NCBI GenBank assembly: GCA_028720105.1
Contig: JAQYLI010000021.1
Span: 1 to 58,634 of the forward strand
Length of the DNA: 58,634 nt
Source: Oscillospiraceae bacterium
GTDB lineage: Bacteria > Bacillota > Clostridia > Oscillospirales > Ruminococcaceae
Reading direction: 5' to 3'
Both the position numbers and the translations under genes were made by a program. Positions 17,018 through 26,807 of this stretch are shown one piece after another. The notes under the pieces were generated by a model that was given only the letters and a program-made list of their open reading frames with translations, made no database searches and was not told the DNA's origin. Positions within the stretch are counted from its first letter, which is position 1. Every line of letters begins with the position of its first letter.

Positions 17018-18499
17018 ATGCCCGACGGAAAAAGAAGCGTGCTGGTGTTTGATCTCGGAGCCTCAAGCGGACGGGCAATGCTCTGCTCACTTGAAAACGG
17101 CAGGCTCTCTATGGAGGAGGTGCACCGCTTCTCCAACGATCCCGTAATGCTCCACGGTACATTTTATTGGGATATCCTGAGACTTTTTTTTGAAATAAAG
17201 CAGGGAATTATCAAGGCAAACGCAAAAGGCGGCTTTGAAAGCATCGGAACAGACACCTGGGGAGTGGATTTCGGTCTTATGGGAAAGGACGGAGCGCTGC
17301 TTGAAAATCCCGTAAACTACCGCGACCGCCGCACAAGCGGAATACTCCCCAAAGCCTTTGAAATGATATCCCCCGAGGAGCTTTATGAAGTTACGGGAAT
17401 AGAGATAATGGAAATAAACACCGCATTTCAGCTGCTGTCATTAAGGCTTTGCAGAGAGGGGATATTAAACCGCACGGATAAGATACTGCTCACCCCCGAC
17501 CTGTTAAACTTCTTCCTTACGGGAGAACTTCACAGCGAGCTGTCCATTGCCTCCACCACAGGGCTTCTTGACGCAAAAACAAAGGACTGGTCGGACAAGG
17601 TGATAAACGCTCTCGGACTGCCCCGAAGCATATTCCCCGAAATTATCCCCTCGGGAACACAGGCAGGTATGCTCACCGAAGAACTGTCGGAGGAGCTGTG
17701 CATTCCGAGATGTCCCGTAACGGCAGTCTGCGGTCACGATACTCAGTGCGCCGCCGCAGCAGTCCCTGCCGAGGAGGAGGACTTCATATTCATCTCCTGC
17801 GGCACCTGGTCGCTTTTCGGCACGGAAACGGACAGTCCCGTCCTCACTCCCCTTTCCGCAAAATACAACATCACCAACGAAACAGGCTTCGGCGGAAAGA
17901 CCACATCCCTCAAGAACATCATCGGGCTGTGGTTTATTCAGGAAACAAGGAGATACCTAAAAAAGCAGGGGCAGGAATATTCCTTTGCCGACCTGGAAAA
18001 AGTGGCACGTGAAAGCGAGCCTTTCAAGTGCTTCATAGACCCTGCTGCCCCCGAATTTGTTCCCCCGGGAGACATTCCTCAGAGGGTAAAGGACTACTGC
18101 GCCCACACGGGACAGTACGTGCCGCAGACTCTCGGAGAGGTAATGCGGTGCATTTACGAGAGCCTTGCTTTAAAGTACAGACAGTCTCTTGATGAAATAT
18201 CCGAATGTACGGGCAGAAAATACGATAAGATATATATGGTGGGCGGAGGTATCAAGGATACTTTCCTTTGCAGTCTTGCTGCCTGCTCCTGCGGCTGTAC
18301 CGTAAACGCAGGGCCTGTTGAAGCCACCGCATACGGCAACGGTGCGATACAGCTTATTTCTTTAGGCGCAATAGAAAATATTACGGAAGCAAGGAAAATT
18401 ATACGCCGCTCGGAGGATATAAAGATCTATCGTCCCGAAAACGAAGCAAAATGGGCTGAAAGCTATGAGATATACAAGAAGATAACAGGCATAAGCTGA
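17018..18499 (+). CDS. RhaB-type sugar kinase (FGGY family, 493 aa)
   Basis: FGGY carbohydrate kinase with the ATP-binding start VLVFDLGASSGRAML, then GTDTWGVDFGLMG, VCGHDTQCAAAA, SCGTWSLFGTE and MVGGGIKDTFLC. These blocks match rhamnulokinase (RhaB) rather than the FucK group. It would phosphorylate L-rhamnulose or L-fuculose at C1. Since its neighbours are FucA, FucO and FucU and there is no rhamnulose aldolase here, I infer it serves fuculose, possibly both sugars. No isomerase gene lies in the window. It is 18 bases downstream of fucU. Confidence 0.82.
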   Translation: MPDGKRSVLVFDLGASSGRAMLCSLENGRLSMEEVHRFSNDPVMLHGTFYWDILRLFFEIKQGIIKANAKGGFESIGTDTWGVDFGLMGKDGALLENPVNYRDRRTSGILPKAFEMISPEELYEVTGIEIMEINTAFQLLSLRLCREGILNRTDKILLTPDLLNFFLTGELHSELSIASTTGLLDAKTKDWSDKVINALGLPRSIFPEIIPSGTQAGMLTEELSEELCIPRCPVTAVCGHDTQCAAAAVPAEEEDFIFISCGTWSLFGTETDSPVLTPLSAKYNITNETGFGGKTTSLKNIIGLWFIQETRRYLKKQGQEYSFADLEKVARESEPFKCFIDPAAPEFVPPGDIPQRVKDYCAHTGQYVPQTLGEVMRCIYESLALKYRQSLDEISECTGRKYDKIYMVGGGIKDTFLCSLAACSCGCTVNAGPVEATAYGNGAIQLISLGAIENITEARKIIRRSEDIKIYRPENEAKWAESYEIYKKITGIS

Positions 18500-18518
18500 C
18501 ATCGGAGTGAGACAGACT

Positions 18519-19115
18519 ATGAGTGAAAAAACGTCCTCAAAAGAGCGGCTCGGAATTATATTTACCGCTGTATTTGCAGTAATGATCGTCCTTGCCTTTT
18601 TATACTTACCGTTGAAAACGCAATATGTGACAGGAGTTGCGGGAAACGGGGACGGTAATTTCGCTGTTTGTTTGTCACTCAGAAATGGCGAAAACAGACA
18701 CGACCTGCTGTTTTACAACAATAAAGGTCAGTTTGTTAAAAGGGTGACATTTAATTTTCGGGGAAGCATTGCTATAGGCAGCATTGACGAGCATCTTGTT
18801 GTTCAAGCTAACAATAAATATATCAAATATGTTTATGATTTTAATGGCAATGCTGTTAATGATGTAACGTATTCAAAAAAAATTACTCCGAAATATAAAT
18901 TATCTTCCGATAATTATACAATAAGCTATGAGCAGGATCTCTGGGGCAATGAACATATTTTTTACACTATGGGCAATAACACGATTGATGTTGATATACA
19001 TTATGACTATTACAGGAACTTAAAGCTTGGCAGTGTGATCTTATTGTTTTTAATAGTATTGTTTATAACCTGGAGGCTGGTCATAAAATTCAGAAAAGAA
19101 ATAATAGTTGAATAA
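18519..19115 (+). CDS. Membrane-anchored protein of unknown function (198 aa)
   Basis: Not recognised. One membrane helix near residues 14-36 and one near the C-terminus (LGSVILLFLIVLFITWRLV) flank about 125 mainly beta-strand residues that would face outward. The codons are A/T-richer than the neighbouring kinase gene. I chose ATG at 18519 because GGAG lies 11 bases ahead; a GTG at 18507 falls inside that site. Confidence 0.55.
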   Translation: MSEKTSSKERLGIIFTAVFAVMIVLAFLYLPLKTQYVTGVAGNGDGNFAVCLSLRNGENRHDLLFYNNKGQFVKRVTFNFRGSIAIGSIDEHLVVQANNKYIKYVYDFNGNAVNDVTYSKKITPKYKLSSDNYTISYEQDLWGNEHIFYTMGNNTIDVDIHYDYYRNLKLGSVILLFLIVLFITWRLVIKFRKEIIVE

Positions 19116-19221
19116 GATGAAATCGGGGTGAGATGGGATTTTACGGCGATAAAAAAAATCAGGCGTAAATTCATTTTATATGCTATTTAAAGGGTATATA
19201 TAACGGAAAGGAATACATAAA

Positions 19222-20394
19222 ATGAACAATAAAATTATCTCTTTTATTCTGGCAGTATTTATGTCTGTCAGCTCTTCGGCGTGTGTTAATACAGAAAACA
19301 GCCCTGCCTCGGGAACAAGTCCCACAGCTCAGGAAACAGCTGCGGATATGGGACTCGGGCTTAATCTCGGAAACACGATGGAGGCGTACAGCGCTTCAGG
19401 CTGCGAAAAGATCTCATACGAATGGATACCTGTTATAGGAAGCAATACTCCCCGTGATTATGAGACCTGCTGGGGCGCTGTGGAAACAACTCAGGCGGTC
19501 ATTGACGGTATAAAGGCGGAGGGCTTTGATACCGTCCGTATTCCCGTTTTCTGGGGCAATATGATGAAAAATGACGGTACATACACTATAAATCCCGAAT
19601 ATATCGCAAGGGTAAAGGAAATAGTTGATTACTGTATGAATGCCGATATGTACGCGGTGATAAACATTCACCATTTCGATGAATTTATAATCCGCCGCAA
19701 TTCAACCGAGGAGTGCAGTAATATATTCACTCATTTATGGACACAGATAGCCGAATATTTCAAGGATTATCCGTATACAGTCATATTTGAGGGATATAAC
19801 GAATATCTCGGGGGCAATCAGTTTGACGAAAAAGGACAGCTTACAGAGCTTTCCAAAAAGGACGCCTACGAAATGACAAACACCCTCAATCAGACCTTTG
19901 TGGACGCAGTAAGAGCCACAGGCGGCAATAATGCAGAGCGCGTGCTTATCGTTTCGGGCTACTGGACAAATATTGACAATACAACTTCTCCCGAATTTGT
20001 TGTGCCCGCAGATACGATAAGTGACAGGCTGATGGTATCGGTGCATTACGTTGACAATATGATGTACTGGACAAATAAAATAGGCGGCGACGAGTGGGTA
20101 AAATATACCGATTCGCAGATAGACCTGCTTGACAAAGCGTTTTTGTCGAAGAATATCCCCGTTTTTATGGGCGAGACCTCAGTGAATTACCCTTCCTCAA
20201 ATTTTGCCCGAAACGCAGTATACAAGACCTCCTCGGAATGTGTTGAGGTAGTTCTTCAGAAGCTTACCGATAAAGGCATTGTACCTGTTATTTGGGACAC
20301 AAACGACAATTTTTACTCCAGAACCAAATACAGGATAAAGTCCGACGACGACAGGGAGGTTATTAAGAAAATATCCGAAAAGCTCCGAAAGTAA
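19222..20394 (+). CDS. Secreted GH5 glycosidase lipoprotein, endoglucanase-like (390 aa)
   Basis: A lipoprotein signal ends in the lipobox SSAC (Cys about residue 21), so the enzyme is tethered on the outside of the membrane. The GH5 barrel shows GLGLNLGNTMEA, FDTVRIPVFWG, AVINIHHFDEF, the acid/base Glu in IFEGYNEYLGG and the nucleophile Glu in PVFMGETSVN. Typical substrates are beta-1,4-glucans, xyloglucan or mannan; the subfamily is not decided here. There is no carbohydrate-binding module or dockerin. GAAAGGAA precedes the ATG. Confidence 0.87.
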   Translation: MNNKIISFILAVFMSVSSSACVNTENSPASGTSPTAQETAADMGLGLNLGNTMEAYSASGCEKISYEWIPVIGSNTPRDYETCWGAVETTQAVIDGIKAEGFDTVRIPVFWGNMMKNDGTYTINPEYIARVKEIVDYCMNADMYAVINIHHFDEFIIRRNSTEECSNIFTHLWTQIAEYFKDYPYTVIFEGYNEYLGGNQFDEKGQLTELSKKDAYEMTNTLNQTFVDAVRATGGNNAERVLIVSGYWTNIDNTTSPEFVVPADTISDRLMVSVHYVDNMMYWTNKIGGDEWVKYTDSQIDLLDKAFLSKNIPVFMGETSVNYPSSNFARNAVYKTSSECVEVVLQKLTDKGIVPVIWDTNDNFYSRTKYRIKSDDDREVIKKISEKLRK

Positions 20395-20400
20395 ACGCTG

Positions 20401-20463
20401 AAAAGCTTGACAACGAGTGAAGCAGTTTTATCTGACTATCGCTCATTGTCAAGCTTTATTTTT
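20401..20463. terminator. Bidirectional terminator between convergent genes
   Basis: AAAAGCTTGACAACGAG and CTCATTGTCAAGCTTTA pair into a long stem. The plus strand continues with TTTTT and the minus strand with T-rich sequence, so it can stop both the GH5 gene and the VWA gene that ends at 20486. Confidence 0.75.
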
Positions 20464-20485
20464 GATTATTTAAAAATGCTCGTAA

Positions 20486-21640
20486 TTATTTTTGCTCAAA
20501 CCCTTTGAGAGAATGTTTCTTTAATGCCGCTTCAAGCAGTTCGGGAAGTTTTTCCGGCGGACAGGCAAAGCAGGGAATGTCAAGAGCCGCTGCCTTGTCC
20601 GCCATTGCCGCATCGTACACAGGCTTTCCGCTGTCGGATATGGCAAGAAGTATCACAAGATTAACTCCCGACTGCTTTAATTCTTCAAGCCTGCGGATAA
20701 GTCCGTTTCTGTTGCCGCCCTCCATAAGGTCGGTCACAAGGACCATTGTGGTCTTTTCGGGTTCCTCAATAAGCTCAGTGCAGTATGCCACCGATTTTTC
20801 GATGTCCGTACCGCCGCCAAGCTGTATTCCGTAAAGAAGATCAACAGGGTCGGAGCAATGCTCTGTAAGGTCGGTCACATTTGTATCAAATGCCACCACG
20901 TGAGTTTTCAGTGAGTTCATACTTGCAAGTATGCACCCCACCACAGAGGAATATATTGCCGACTCCCCCATTGAGCCGCTCTGGTCAATATCAATAATGA
21001 CCGTTCTTGAAGCGGAACGGGAGGCTCTTTCGTAAAAATAAAATCTCTCGGGAAGAATTGTGTTAAGGTCGGTATTGAAATTTTTAAGATTTCGCCTTAC
21101 AGTCAGCTTATAGTCAAGTGCCGCCGCAGAGGGTATGGGTGAGTGCGCTCTCCTGTTCATAGCAGATGTCACAGAACGCTTTATGTCGTCCGAAAGACGG
21201 CGGTTAATGTCTTCCACAATTTTTGCGATATACGCTCTTGCGTTGTCCTTTGACTTCTGAGGTATCTGATCTTTAAGCATCAGCAGAAGCGAAGCTGTAT
21301 TTATATCGGGCTCGATTGACTCAAGCATTTCGGGCTCGAAAAGCAGCTGCTTCAAGCCCTTTCTTTCAATAGCGTCATTCTGTATGACCTTTATTTCCAT
21401 TGGAGAAAACAGGGTGCGCAGGTCGCCCAGCCATTTTGTAAGCTTAGGTGAAGAAGGTCCTCTGCCCGCATTGCCCGAAAGCCCCGACCCGTCATTTCCG
21501 TATATCTGGGAAAGTGCGCTGTCCATCAGCAGCTCTTCCGCCGACAATGCCGCAGCACCGCCCATCTGCTCCATCATCTTTTCGCTGTCCGCTCCAAGTA
21601 TTAGCCGCCAGCGTTTGAGAATTTCCTTATTATCCATCAT
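20486..21640 (-). CDS. VWA-domain protein of the SWIM-MoxR operon (384 aa, YehP-like)
   Basis: The C-terminal half is a von Willebrand A domain with the metal-ion site DQSGS (Asp219, Ser221, Ser223), a threonine in GGGTDIEKS and an Asp in LVTDLMEGG. The N-terminal half is helical with no named motif. It is the last gene of the operon and overlaps the DUF5682 gene by ATGA. In MoxR systems the VWA protein is the usual partner of the AAA+ ATPase and acts as a metal-dependent adaptor. The gene set resembles E. coli yehL-yehM-yehP-yehQ, in which this would be YehP. Biological function is unknown. Confidence 0.85.
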   Translation of the reverse strand: MMDNKEILKRWRLILGADSEKMMEQMGGAAALSAEELLMDSALSQIYGNDGSGLSGNAGRGPSSPKLTKWLGDLRTLFSPMEIKVIQNDAIERKGLKQLLFEPEMLESIEPDINTASLLLMLKDQIPQKSKDNARAYIAKIVEDINRRLSDDIKRSVTSAMNRRAHSPIPSAAALDYKLTVRRNLKNFNTDLNTILPERFYFYERASRSASRTVIIDIDQSGSMGESAIYSSVVGCILASMNSLKTHVVAFDTNVTDLTEHCSDPVDLLYGIQLGGGTDIEKSVAYCTELIEEPEKTTMVLVTDLMEGGNRNGLIRRLEELKQSGVNLVILLAISDSGKPVYDAAMADKAAALDIPCFACPPEKLPELLEAALKKHSLKGFEQK

Positions 21641-23877
21641 ATATCACCAAAATCAAAATCGTCAAGCTCGTCAATTGACTGCTGTTCATCACCTGACAGC
21701 TGCATTGTGACGAACTCCGCCGCAGCTTCCTTTGATATTCCAAGCACCTCGCCAATATTTTCCGCAATGTCGGACTTTTCCGCAGGAGAAAAATCGGAAA
21801 AAGTTCTTCTGAGAGCCACAAGAACGGGCTTGAACTCATCGTCATCAAGGCTTGCTACAAAACTGCACAGCTTTTCCCAAACGGAAAGCCTGCTGATAAG
21901 GGAGCGCCTGTTCCGCCTTGCAAGCCCTTCAAACCACATTGCTGCTTCAGCGGGAGGAGTGCCTGCTGAAAGCCGCCTGTTTATCAGCTCGGACAGCTTT
22001 TCGGAAGAGATTTTTCCCCGTTCCGTCAGCACCGCACAGGCATATCCCGAAAGCAGGGGATTTGCAAAATTATTGTCCGCAATGTCCGAAAGCAGGGTGA
22101 TAAATCTGTCGGTATCAAGGAAATCGTGGGCAAGGCAGGCATCGTTTACGGCGGCAATAGCTATAATAAGCTGCTCAACTCCATTTCTGTCGCACACAGC
22201 CGCAGAAGGCATACAGAGACAAAATCTCAGATACAGTTTTTCCATCAGGGGATAAATAGGTTCCGTATCTATTCTTCTGATACTTCCGAATCGGACAATG
22301 GAGGAAAGAGTGCCGATAGTTTTTCCCGTGTCCTCTGCGGAGGAGCAGTCTGCCGTCTGCTTCTGAATGGCGGAAACAGCGGTGGAAATGCAGTCCGTAA
22401 GTCCCCCGTCAAAGGCGTCGGAAAGGATCATCGCCGCCCCGTTTATGCTGTCCGCTTCATACAGCCTGAAATTAAGCTCATACTCTGCCGCCTGCTTTAC
22501 GGTGTCACCCTTGAGAGAAGCCTCGACTATCTCTATCTCAGCCTCGGGAGTCCATTGCAGTCTCCACCGCTCAGCCCAGGTGGCATTGTCCTGAGATCGA
22601 AGCTGAGTCTCCGCAAAGCATATGCCCAGTATCCGCAGACGATGTAGAAAGAAGGAGCGGTTAAGGTCAAGAAATGCCGACTTCTCCGTTTTCACTCTCA
22701 GATTTTCACGCAGATCAAGCTCAATCTCCTCTGCGGCAGCCTTTCTGTATTTTTCAAGCTTCAATTCTTTAAGCTGCCTTGTGAAATCCTCCTGCACCGA
22801 GGTGCATACGGTGCCTTCGGGCAGAGAGCCTATTTTCGTGCCTATCTCCGTATCGGCGCAGGCAAGAGATATTTCTCCGAATGAACCGTGTCCGATACAG
22901 GTTACGGCAGCGTCACGCAGGTCGGTCATACTCGGATATTTTCCCCCGCGCATTGCCGCAAGAGTGTCTGCAAGCCGCTTTGCTTCAATGACCTCGGCTG
23001 TAGATGCTGCATATCCGTTCTCACGCTGATACGAAGCTATCATTGAAAGATATCTGTCCGATGAACTGCCCACAGCGCCCTCAAGCCTGCTGTTCCACAA
23101 AAGCTCAAAGTATGCGGGTGCTTTGCTTCCCGCACCGTAGCCCGAACGGGAGGACAGCCTGTAGTAGGAATAGGGCATAAGGGTTGCCTTTGCCTTTATG
23201 GTGGGAAGCTTTTGGGTAAGCTTTCTGTCATCTGCCGAAAATGGGATATCTTTTATCCCTGCGGTATGAAATGCGCCTGTTATGACGCATATCTTTTCCG
23301 AAGGCACTTCCGCTTCACATTCGGATATCACTTTGCGCATATATGCTTCACGGAGCTTGTTATGCTCGTCATTTTCGGAAAACTCACGAAGGCTCTTACC
23401 GTATTCGGAAACCGCTTCAAGGAAATCCTCATAGCTTTCGCACTGCTCAAAGGTGTATTCCCAAAAGGAGTCGTTATCCGTTCCCGAAACTCTTTCAAGC
23501 TCAGTATAAACAGAGACTCGCTTCGGCTTGTCTTCTTCCCGTTCTTCATCTTCATTATTCTGACGGGACAATAAGCACGTTGAAGGCAGGTCGCAGAACA
23601 TTACCCGTCTGCCCTTTCTAACCGCCCATCTCATAGCCTGATACTCGGGGGAAAACTCTGCAAGGGGAAATAATACGGTCTTTACGGGCGTATCCTCGGT
23701 ATATGCGAGTATCGCCGCAGGCATTTCCGTTTCATTGCTGCAAAGCGGTGCAATGAGACAGCTAAGGTCGGAGGGACCCTCTATCAGCACTATCTCGGGG
23801 TCGTTTCGGTCAAGAAATTCCCTGACATAATAAGCGCAGGCAGGAGAAAGATGCCGCACGCCGAAATATGCCGCCAT
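21637..23877 (-). CDS. DUF5682 family protein (746 aa, YehM-like)
   Basis: I take the ATG at 23877, which shares a base with the MoxR stop (TAATG); an earlier start at 23898 would read through the ribosome binding site GGGAGAG. The N-terminal 210 residues carry GVRHLSPAC (Gly6, His9), IEGPSD (Glu33) and GAFHTAGI (Gly201, His204). Two GxxH motifs with a Glu between them recall the TraB/TIKI, ChaN and erythromycin-esterase superfamily; this link is my inference. The rest is helical. The protein sits between the MoxR ATPase and the VWA protein in the operon, as YehM does in E. coli. Confidence 0.82.
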   Translation of the reverse strand: MAAYFGVRHLSPACAYYVREFLDRNDPEIVLIEGPSDLSCLIAPLCSNETEMPAAILAYTEDTPVKTVLFPLAEFSPEYQAMRWAVRKGRRVMFCDLPSTCLLSRQNNEDEEREEDKPKRVSVYTELERVSGTDNDSFWEYTFEQCESYEDFLEAVSEYGKSLREFSENDEHNKLREAYMRKVISECEAEVPSEKICVITGAFHTAGIKDIPFSADDRKLTQKLPTIKAKATLMPYSYYRLSSRSGYGAGSKAPAYFELLWNSRLEGAVGSSSDRYLSMIASYQRENGYAASTAEVIEAKRLADTLAAMRGGKYPSMTDLRDAAVTCIGHGSFGEISLACADTEIGTKIGSLPEGTVCTSVQEDFTRQLKELKLEKYRKAAAEEIELDLRENLRVKTEKSAFLDLNRSFFLHRLRILGICFAETQLRSQDNATWAERWRLQWTPEAEIEIVEASLKGDTVKQAAEYELNFRLYEADSINGAAMILSDAFDGGLTDCISTAVSAIQKQTADCSSAEDTGKTIGTLSSIVRFGSIRRIDTEPIYPLMEKLYLRFCLCMPSAAVCDRNGVEQLIIAIAAVNDACLAHDFLDTDRFITLLSDIADNNFANPLLSGYACAVLTERGKISSEKLSELINRRLSAGTPPAEAAMWFEGLARRNRRSLISRLSVWEKLCSFVASLDDDEFKPVLVALRRTFSDFSPAEKSDIAENIGEVLGISKEAAAEFVTMQLSGDEQQSIDELDDFDFGDI

Positions 23878-24956
23878 TATGAATTTCTCTCCCTGCACTC
23901 GGCATAAAGCTTGGCACAGCCGCTTCTCTTGCGCATAACATTTTCAAGATATTCCGTCCAGACAGCCTTGTCCTTATTATCGTCCTTGACCACCGCTCCC
24001 TGGAGTGCCCCTGCCAGGTCATAATCGGTGATAACGCCGTTGCCGAAGCTGCCCGCAAGAGCCATACTGTTAATGAGAAGGGATATGGCTTCGGCGGAGG
24101 ACAATACTCCCGAGGTAGTTTTGAGCTTTACCTGACCGTCAAGTGTCTGACCGCTTCTCAGTTCCCTGAAAATGGTAACGACTCTCTCAATCGCAGTTCT
24201 GTCGGGAAGTTCGGCGTTAAGTCCGAAGCTGTCGGCAAGCTGTGCAACTCGGGTTGAAACTATTTCTATTTCCGTTTCAATATTGGCAGGTGCGGGAAGT
24301 ACAACGATATTGAAACGTCTTTTCAGCGCAGAGGACATCTCATTTACGCCCTTGTCACGTGTGTTTGCTGTGGCAATAACTGAGAAACCCTTCTTTGCGG
24401 CAACCTCTTCATTCAGCTCGGGAACGGATATCCGCTTTTCGGAAAGTATGGATATAAGTGCGTCCTGCACCTCGGAGGCGCAGCGGGAAATTTCCTCGAT
24501 TCGGGCAATGGTTCCCGTTTCCATAGCGTTATAAACAGGGCTTTTTACAAGCGCTTCGTGAGAGGGTCCCTTTGCAAGTAGCATTGCATAGTTCCAGCTG
24601 TAGCGTATCTGCTCCTCGGTGGTGCCAGCGGTTCCCTGTATCACTCGGGACGAATTGCCGTTTATGGCGGCGGTGAGATGCTCGGAAAGCCAGGATTTTG
24701 CGGTTCCCGGCTCGCCTATGAGAAGAAGGGCACGGTCTGTTACAAGGGTGGCAATGCATATCTCGGCAATGCGCCTGTCGCCCATATATTTGGGTGTGAT
24801 GACCGTATTCCCCGACTTGCCGCCCATAATGTATGTAAGCACGGATTTCGGCGACATTCTCCAGCCCGTGGGAACGGGATCTTTCTCATTTGCAATAAGA
24901 GCATCAAGCTCGGCTTTGTAAAGCTCCTCTGCTGGGAGTCTTAAAATATCTGACAT
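23877..24956 (-). CDS. MoxR-type AAA+ ATPase, YehL subgroup (359 aa)
   Basis: AAA+ ATPase with Walker A GEPGTAKS (residues 81-88), a Walker B region reading IARIEEISR (about 149-157) in place of the common IDEI, sensor 1 IATANTRDKG and an arginine finger region LKRRF. The EE form of Walker B and the sequence SEVQDALISILSEK are features I associate with the YehL subgroup. Such ATPases use ATP to remodel a target with a VWA partner. Upstream is the HEAT-like gene, six bases away, and the ribosome binding site is AAAGGA. Confidence 0.88.
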   Translation of the reverse strand: MSDILRLPAEELYKAELDALIANEKDPVPTGWRMSPKSVLTYIMGGKSGNTVITPKYMGDRRIAEICIATLVTDRALLLIGEPGTAKSWLSEHLTAAINGNSSRVIQGTAGTTEEQIRYSWNYAMLLAKGPSHEALVKSPVYNAMETGTIARIEEISRCASEVQDALISILSEKRISVPELNEEVAAKKGFSVIATANTRDKGVNEMSSALKRRFNIVVLPAPANIETEIEIVSTRVAQLADSFGLNAELPDRTAIERVVTIFRELRSGQTLDGQVKLKTTSGVLSSAEAISLLINSMALAGSFGNGVITDYDLAGALQGAVVKDDNKDKAVWTEYLENVMRKRSGCAKLYAECRERNS

Positions 24957-24962
24957 ATGCTT

Positions 24963-26807
24963 TTATCCTTTCATAATAAATTCTATCCAGCTTTTGATAC
25001 GTTTCATAAGATCGCTTCGTGTGTTTTCGTTAAAATTGCCCTTTGCCGCCGCAACACGGTTTAAAAGCTCTGTAAGCTCGTCTATCTTGTCGGAACTGGA
25101 CAGAGGCAGTCGATTTATTATTGAACAAGAAGTGGAAGCTCGCTTTGTAATTAGGGTACTGTAAATATATTCCGAAGCAATACCTCTGCACCTGTCAGCC
25201 ATGCTTTCGGGGCAGTACTTCGCAATAATGTCAACACAATAGTAAGAGGGGTATTTATTTGCCATATCAAAAGCAGCTTCAAGTACAGCGGAAACAATGC
25301 GTTCCCTGTCATAAGGCGCACAGCCCTCGATAAATCCCAACAGCGAGGAACAGATATCTTCATAGAATTTTTCATTTATATCGGACAGACTGCACATAAC
25401 ATCAAGCAGGCTGTCGGGAAAGCTTTCAAACAGAAAAGCCTTGCCCGCAGGCTCGCTGCCGTTTTTGGCAGGACCGCAGCGATACTCCGTAAAATATGCT
25501 TTATGAGCGGAAGAATATCTGATGTCGGCAAGAAGCCTTGTTACGGTATAATGCAGCTTTTCAAGGCTGCCCGAAAGAACGGACACAGCATCATCGGGGT
25601 CATCTATAAGTTTCATAAAGAAATATGCAGGAACAAAGTCATTGGGGCATTTCTTATAAAGCTCAAATATCAGACAGCGGAATTTCTCCTTGCCCTGATT
25701 TTGCAGATTTTTTATGAGAGTATCATTAAGAGAAGCATAATAATTTTCAGTCAGCTGCTCTCCTGCGCCCCACTTTTTAATGATATCCACCGCTTCAAGA
25801 TAGCAATTTGCAATGCCGCTTTTGTTTTTGAAAAGCGAAACAGTTCTTTCTATGGACAATGCCGACAATAAAATATCCTTATCGCAAGGAACCTGTGCCG
25901 TTTCATTCATCTTCGCTCTTACGAGCTCCTCAGCAGTTTGTGAGGGCGATATGCGTACATAATCCGAATACTTATCAAATTCCCCCTTTGCCTTTTCAAT
26001 AAGCTTTGAGAGTATTTCCTCAGCCTCGGGCGGGTCAAGCTCCAGCACAGCCATAAGAGCCGCATTTTTCACCTTGCCCTTTTCGGTGTTATAAAGCTCA
26101 AGGAGTACTTCGGCATTTGCAGGGTCATGGGACATTGCTTTTATTGCGGATATTCTTATATTCTGCGGAGCTTCGGAATTTTTTGCAAGGGAAATGTAAT
26201 AACCATTTTCCTTTTCGCCCGCTGCCATATAAATGTAATCTATCCTTGTGCCCGACGCTTTTTCGTCCGTAAGCAAAACGGCATTTTTAAGCATTGGCAC
26301 AATAGCCTCGCCCCATTTGTCTGTAACAATTTCGGCAAAGCTGTCAAGATATACATTGCCTTTTTCCGAGGCTTTAACAAAAGCCGAAAGCACACGCCCG
26401 TCCGAAACAAGCCTTATTTCATTATCGGTAAGCTCCTCAAGCTTAGGACTGCATTTTTCTATTTTCTCACAAAGCCCCGACAAAGCAGAATAGGTAACGG
26501 GAATTATTTTCATTTCCGTATTTATTTCCGACAGTTTCGTTTCGGAAGAGTCTGCAAAGCTGCCCTGTGTAACAGCCAGAGCGTCCGCAAGGGCAATGCA
26601 GTCGGAAAGCACGTCCGCAGGTCTGTCCGCTGTGAAAAGCTTTCCGCAGTCCGAATAAAGCTTCATAAACGCCTTGTTTGCCTGTGCCAGCGGCTCAAAG
26701 GCTTCTATGGCACGCTTTAGTCTGAAATCCTCATTTACAGCAAAGCAGCCCGATGCCGCAGAGGCGTAAAGCCTTGTTTTAAGCTCATAAAAAGGAGTTA
26801 TGTTCAT
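24963..26807 (-). CDS. Helical (HEAT-like) repeat protein of the SWIM-MoxR operon (614 aa)
   Basis: No enzyme motif. The middle has repeated helix pairs of HEAT character (IRISAIKAMSHDPANAEVLLELY and VKNAALMAVLELDPPEAEEIL, quoted in part), so it probably acts as a scaffold. It starts with MNITPFYELKTRLYASAAS, which is closely matched by the 47-residue protein encoded just upstream. Its ATG overlaps that gene's TGA (ATGA). Position between SWIM and MoxR genes is shared with related operons that I recall in other bacteria. Confidence 0.7.
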   Translation of the reverse strand: MNITPFYELKTRLYASAASGCFAVNEDFRLKRAIEAFEPLAQANKAFMKLYSDCGKLFTADRPADVLSDCIALADALAVTQGSFADSSETKLSEINTEMKIIPVTYSALSGLCEKIEKCSPKLEELTDNEIRLVSDGRVLSAFVKASEKGNVYLDSFAEIVTDKWGEAIVPMLKNAVLLTDEKASGTRIDYIYMAAGEKENGYYISLAKNSEAPQNIRISAIKAMSHDPANAEVLLELYNTEKGKVKNAALMAVLELDPPEAEEILSKLIEKAKGEFDKYSDYVRISPSQTAEELVRAKMNETAQVPCDKDILLSALSIERTVSLFKNKSGIANCYLEAVDIIKKWGAGEQLTENYYASLNDTLIKNLQNQGKEKFRCLIFELYKKCPNDFVPAYFFMKLIDDPDDAVSVLSGSLEKLHYTVTRLLADIRYSSAHKAYFTEYRCGPAKNGSEPAGKAFLFESFPDSLLDVMCSLSDINEKFYEDICSSLLGFIEGCAPYDRERIVSAVLEAAFDMANKYPSYYCVDIIAKYCPESMADRCRGIASEYIYSTLITKRASTSCSIINRLPLSSSDKIDELTELLNRVAAAKGNFNENTRSDLMKRIKSWIEFIMKG

